Positions 4,440 to 5,399 of a DNA stretch of 5,399 nucleotides are shown piece after piece. Position numbers and translations under genes: made by a program. Location of the stretch: assembly GCA_035399665.1 (NCBI GenBank), contig DAOPJM010000070.1, positions 1-5,399 of the forward strand, written 5' to 3'. The DNA is from DAOPJM01 sp035399665. GTDB taxonomy: Bacteria > Bacillota > Clostridia > Christensenellales > CAG-138. The notes beneath the pieces are model-generated. The model saw nothing but the letters and a program-made list of their open reading frames with translations. It was not told the DNA's origin and ran no database searches. Each line of letters opens with the position of its first letter. Positions within the stretch are counted from its first letter, which is position 1.

Positions 4440-5399
4440 TGGGCTATAAGGACATACGATTCCCCAAGGATTCCATATTTTTGGTCACGGGCGGCGCGGG
4501 CTTCATAGGCTCCAACGTCGCGGAGGCCCTGCTGAACGCGGGGTACCGGGTCAGGGTACTGGACAACTTCTCCACGGGCAAACGCGAGAATGTCGCGCCC
4601 TTTATGGAAAATCCGAACTTTCGCCTGATTGAGGGCGATATACGCGACCTTGACAGCTGCCTTATCGCCTGCGAGAACTGCGACTTCGTTTCGCATCAGG
4701 CGGCATGGGGCTCGGTTCCGCGCAGCATAGAGCTTCCGCTCATGTACGAGGACGTCAATATTACGGGGACTCTTAACATGATGGAAGCCGCAAGGCGCAA
4801 CAACGTTAAGCGTTTCGTCTACGCCTCAAGCTCGTCCGTGTACGGGGACGAGCCGACCTTGCCCAAGAAGGAGGGCAGGGAGGGCAGGCTGCTTTCGCCC
4901 TACGCGCTGACCAAGCGAACCTGCGAGGAGTGGGGGCGGCAGTACGCCCTGCACTACGGGCTTGTGACCGTGGGACTGAGGTACTTTAACGTTTTCGGCA
5001 GACGGCAGGACCCGCTTGGCGCGTATGCGGCGGTCATTCCCAAGTTTATCATGCAGCTTAGGGCGGGCGAAACGCCGACCATACACGGCGACGGGCGTCA
5101 AAGCCGCGACTTTACCTATATCGAGAACGTGATAGAGGCCAACCTGCGCGGTATGTGCGCCCCCGAAACGGCGGCGGGCGAGGCGTTCAACATCGCCTAC
5201 GGCGGCAGGGAGTACCTTATAGACGTATATTGGGCGATAAACCATGCGCTGAACATGAACGTGGAGCCTAAGTTCTCCGAGCCGAGGGCGGGCGACATAA
5301 AGCACAGCAACGCGGATATCACAAAGGCCCGCGAGTACTTGGGCTATTCGCCCGACTGGGACTTCGAGCGCGGCATCGCCGCCGCGATAGACTGGTACA
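4439..5399 (+). CDS. wbpP: UDP-N-acetylglucosamine 4-epimerase (WbpP/TviC/Gne type), 3' end cut by window
   Basis: The frame is open for 320 codons to the window edge with no stop. The protein is an extended SDR (NAD-dependent epimerase) that interconverts UDP-GlcNAc and UDP-GalNAc, or the matching uronic acids. TGGAGFIGSN (17-26) binds NAD and GDIRD (66-70) follows. HQAAWGSVPRS (86-96) and YASSSSVYGD (128-137) mark the active site. The catalytic pair is Y155 and K159 in SPYALTK. GLRYFNVFGRRQDPLGAYAAVIPKF (179-203) is diagnostic of the WbpP branch, as is QSRDFTYIENV (221-231). AGDIKHSNADITKA (284-297) binds the nucleotide. WbpP is about 340 residues and ends shortly after a similar W-Y, so only some 10-25 residues should be missing. 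The symbol is a family assignment. Its pairing with the dehydrogenase mirrors the tviB-tviC order of the Vi capsule locus and implies UDP-GalNAcA supply. Confidence 0.95.
   Translation, partial: MGYKDIRFPKDSIFLVTGGAGFIGSNVAEALLNAGYRVRVLDNFSTGKRENVAPFMENPNFRLIEGDIRDLDSCLIACENCDFVSHQAAWGSVPRSIELPLMYEDVNITGTLNMMEAARRNNVKRFVYASSSSVYGDEPTLPKKEGREGRLLSPYALTKRTCEEWGRQYALHYGLVTVGLRYFNVFGRRQDPLGAYAAVIPKFIMQLRAGETPTIHGDGRQSRDFTYIENVIEANLRGMCAPETAAGEAFNIAYGGREYLIDVYWAINHALNMNVEPKFSEPRAGDIKHSNADITKAREYLGYSPDWDFERGIAAAIDWY

Noticed and set aside
4826..5305. Antisense open frame of 159 codons
   Set aside because: It lies wholly opposite the epimerase, whose plus-strand frame contains all catalytic motifs.

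Overview
The window holds one tightly packed, plus-strand polysaccharide or glycolipid gene cluster. It has four complete genes, a fifth that runs off the right edge, and a single recognisable promoter in front of the first gene. The protein families point to making a lipid-linked glycan (capsule, exopolysaccharide, O-antigen-like polymer or glycoprotein glycan) at the cytoplasmic face of the membrane. The DNA is GC-rich in the genes and AT-rich in the promoter. The genes use ATA as the main isoleucine codon, have strong Shine-Dalgarno sites, and the phosphoglycosyl transferase has a clostridial-looking subtype. My best guess is a GC-rich, probably anaerobic Clostridia-type Bacillota, but this is inference and not proof.

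Layout. Positions 1-108 contain no supportable gene; any co-directional upstream gene must end by position 40. A sigma-A type promoter (109-137) leads to a short leader and then: (1) 183-1382, a DegT/ArnB/PseC-like PLP sugar aminotransferase; (2) 1383-2015, a small monotopic phosphoglycosyl transferase (PglC/WbaP C-terminal type); (3) 2012-3142, a GT4 glycosyltransferase resembling PglA; (4) 3129-4439, a WbpO/TviB-type UDP-N-acetylhexosamine 6-dehydrogenase; (5) 4439 to beyond 5399, a WbpP/TviC-type UDP-GlcNAc 4-epimerase lacking only its last residues. Successive genes abut or overlap (0 nt gap, then 4, 14 and 1 nt overlaps), and each start has a Shine-Dalgarno inside the preceding gene. They very likely form one translationally coupled operon. 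No terminator is seen, so the operon probably continues to the right.

How they may work together (inference). The aminotransferase would supply a 4-amino sugar nucleotide. The phosphoglycosyl transferase would load a sugar-1-phosphate, possibly this one, onto undecaprenyl phosphate. The GT4 enzyme would add the next sugar. The epimerase and dehydrogenase together make UDP-GalNAc and UDP-GalNAcA (the TviB/TviC or WbpP/WbpO pair), which could be the GT4 donor or that of a later transferase. The 4,6-dehydratase and N-acetyltransferase needed for a bacillosamine-type sugar, and any flippase, polymerase or oligosaccharyltransferase, are not in the window.

I see no mobile element, RNA gene, CRISPR array or clearly new system. 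The cluster looks like a new combination of known families. The odd points are a 12-nt direct repeat straddling the first ribosome binding site, Trp-to-Tyr changes in the phosphoglycosyl transferase, and the ATA codon preference.
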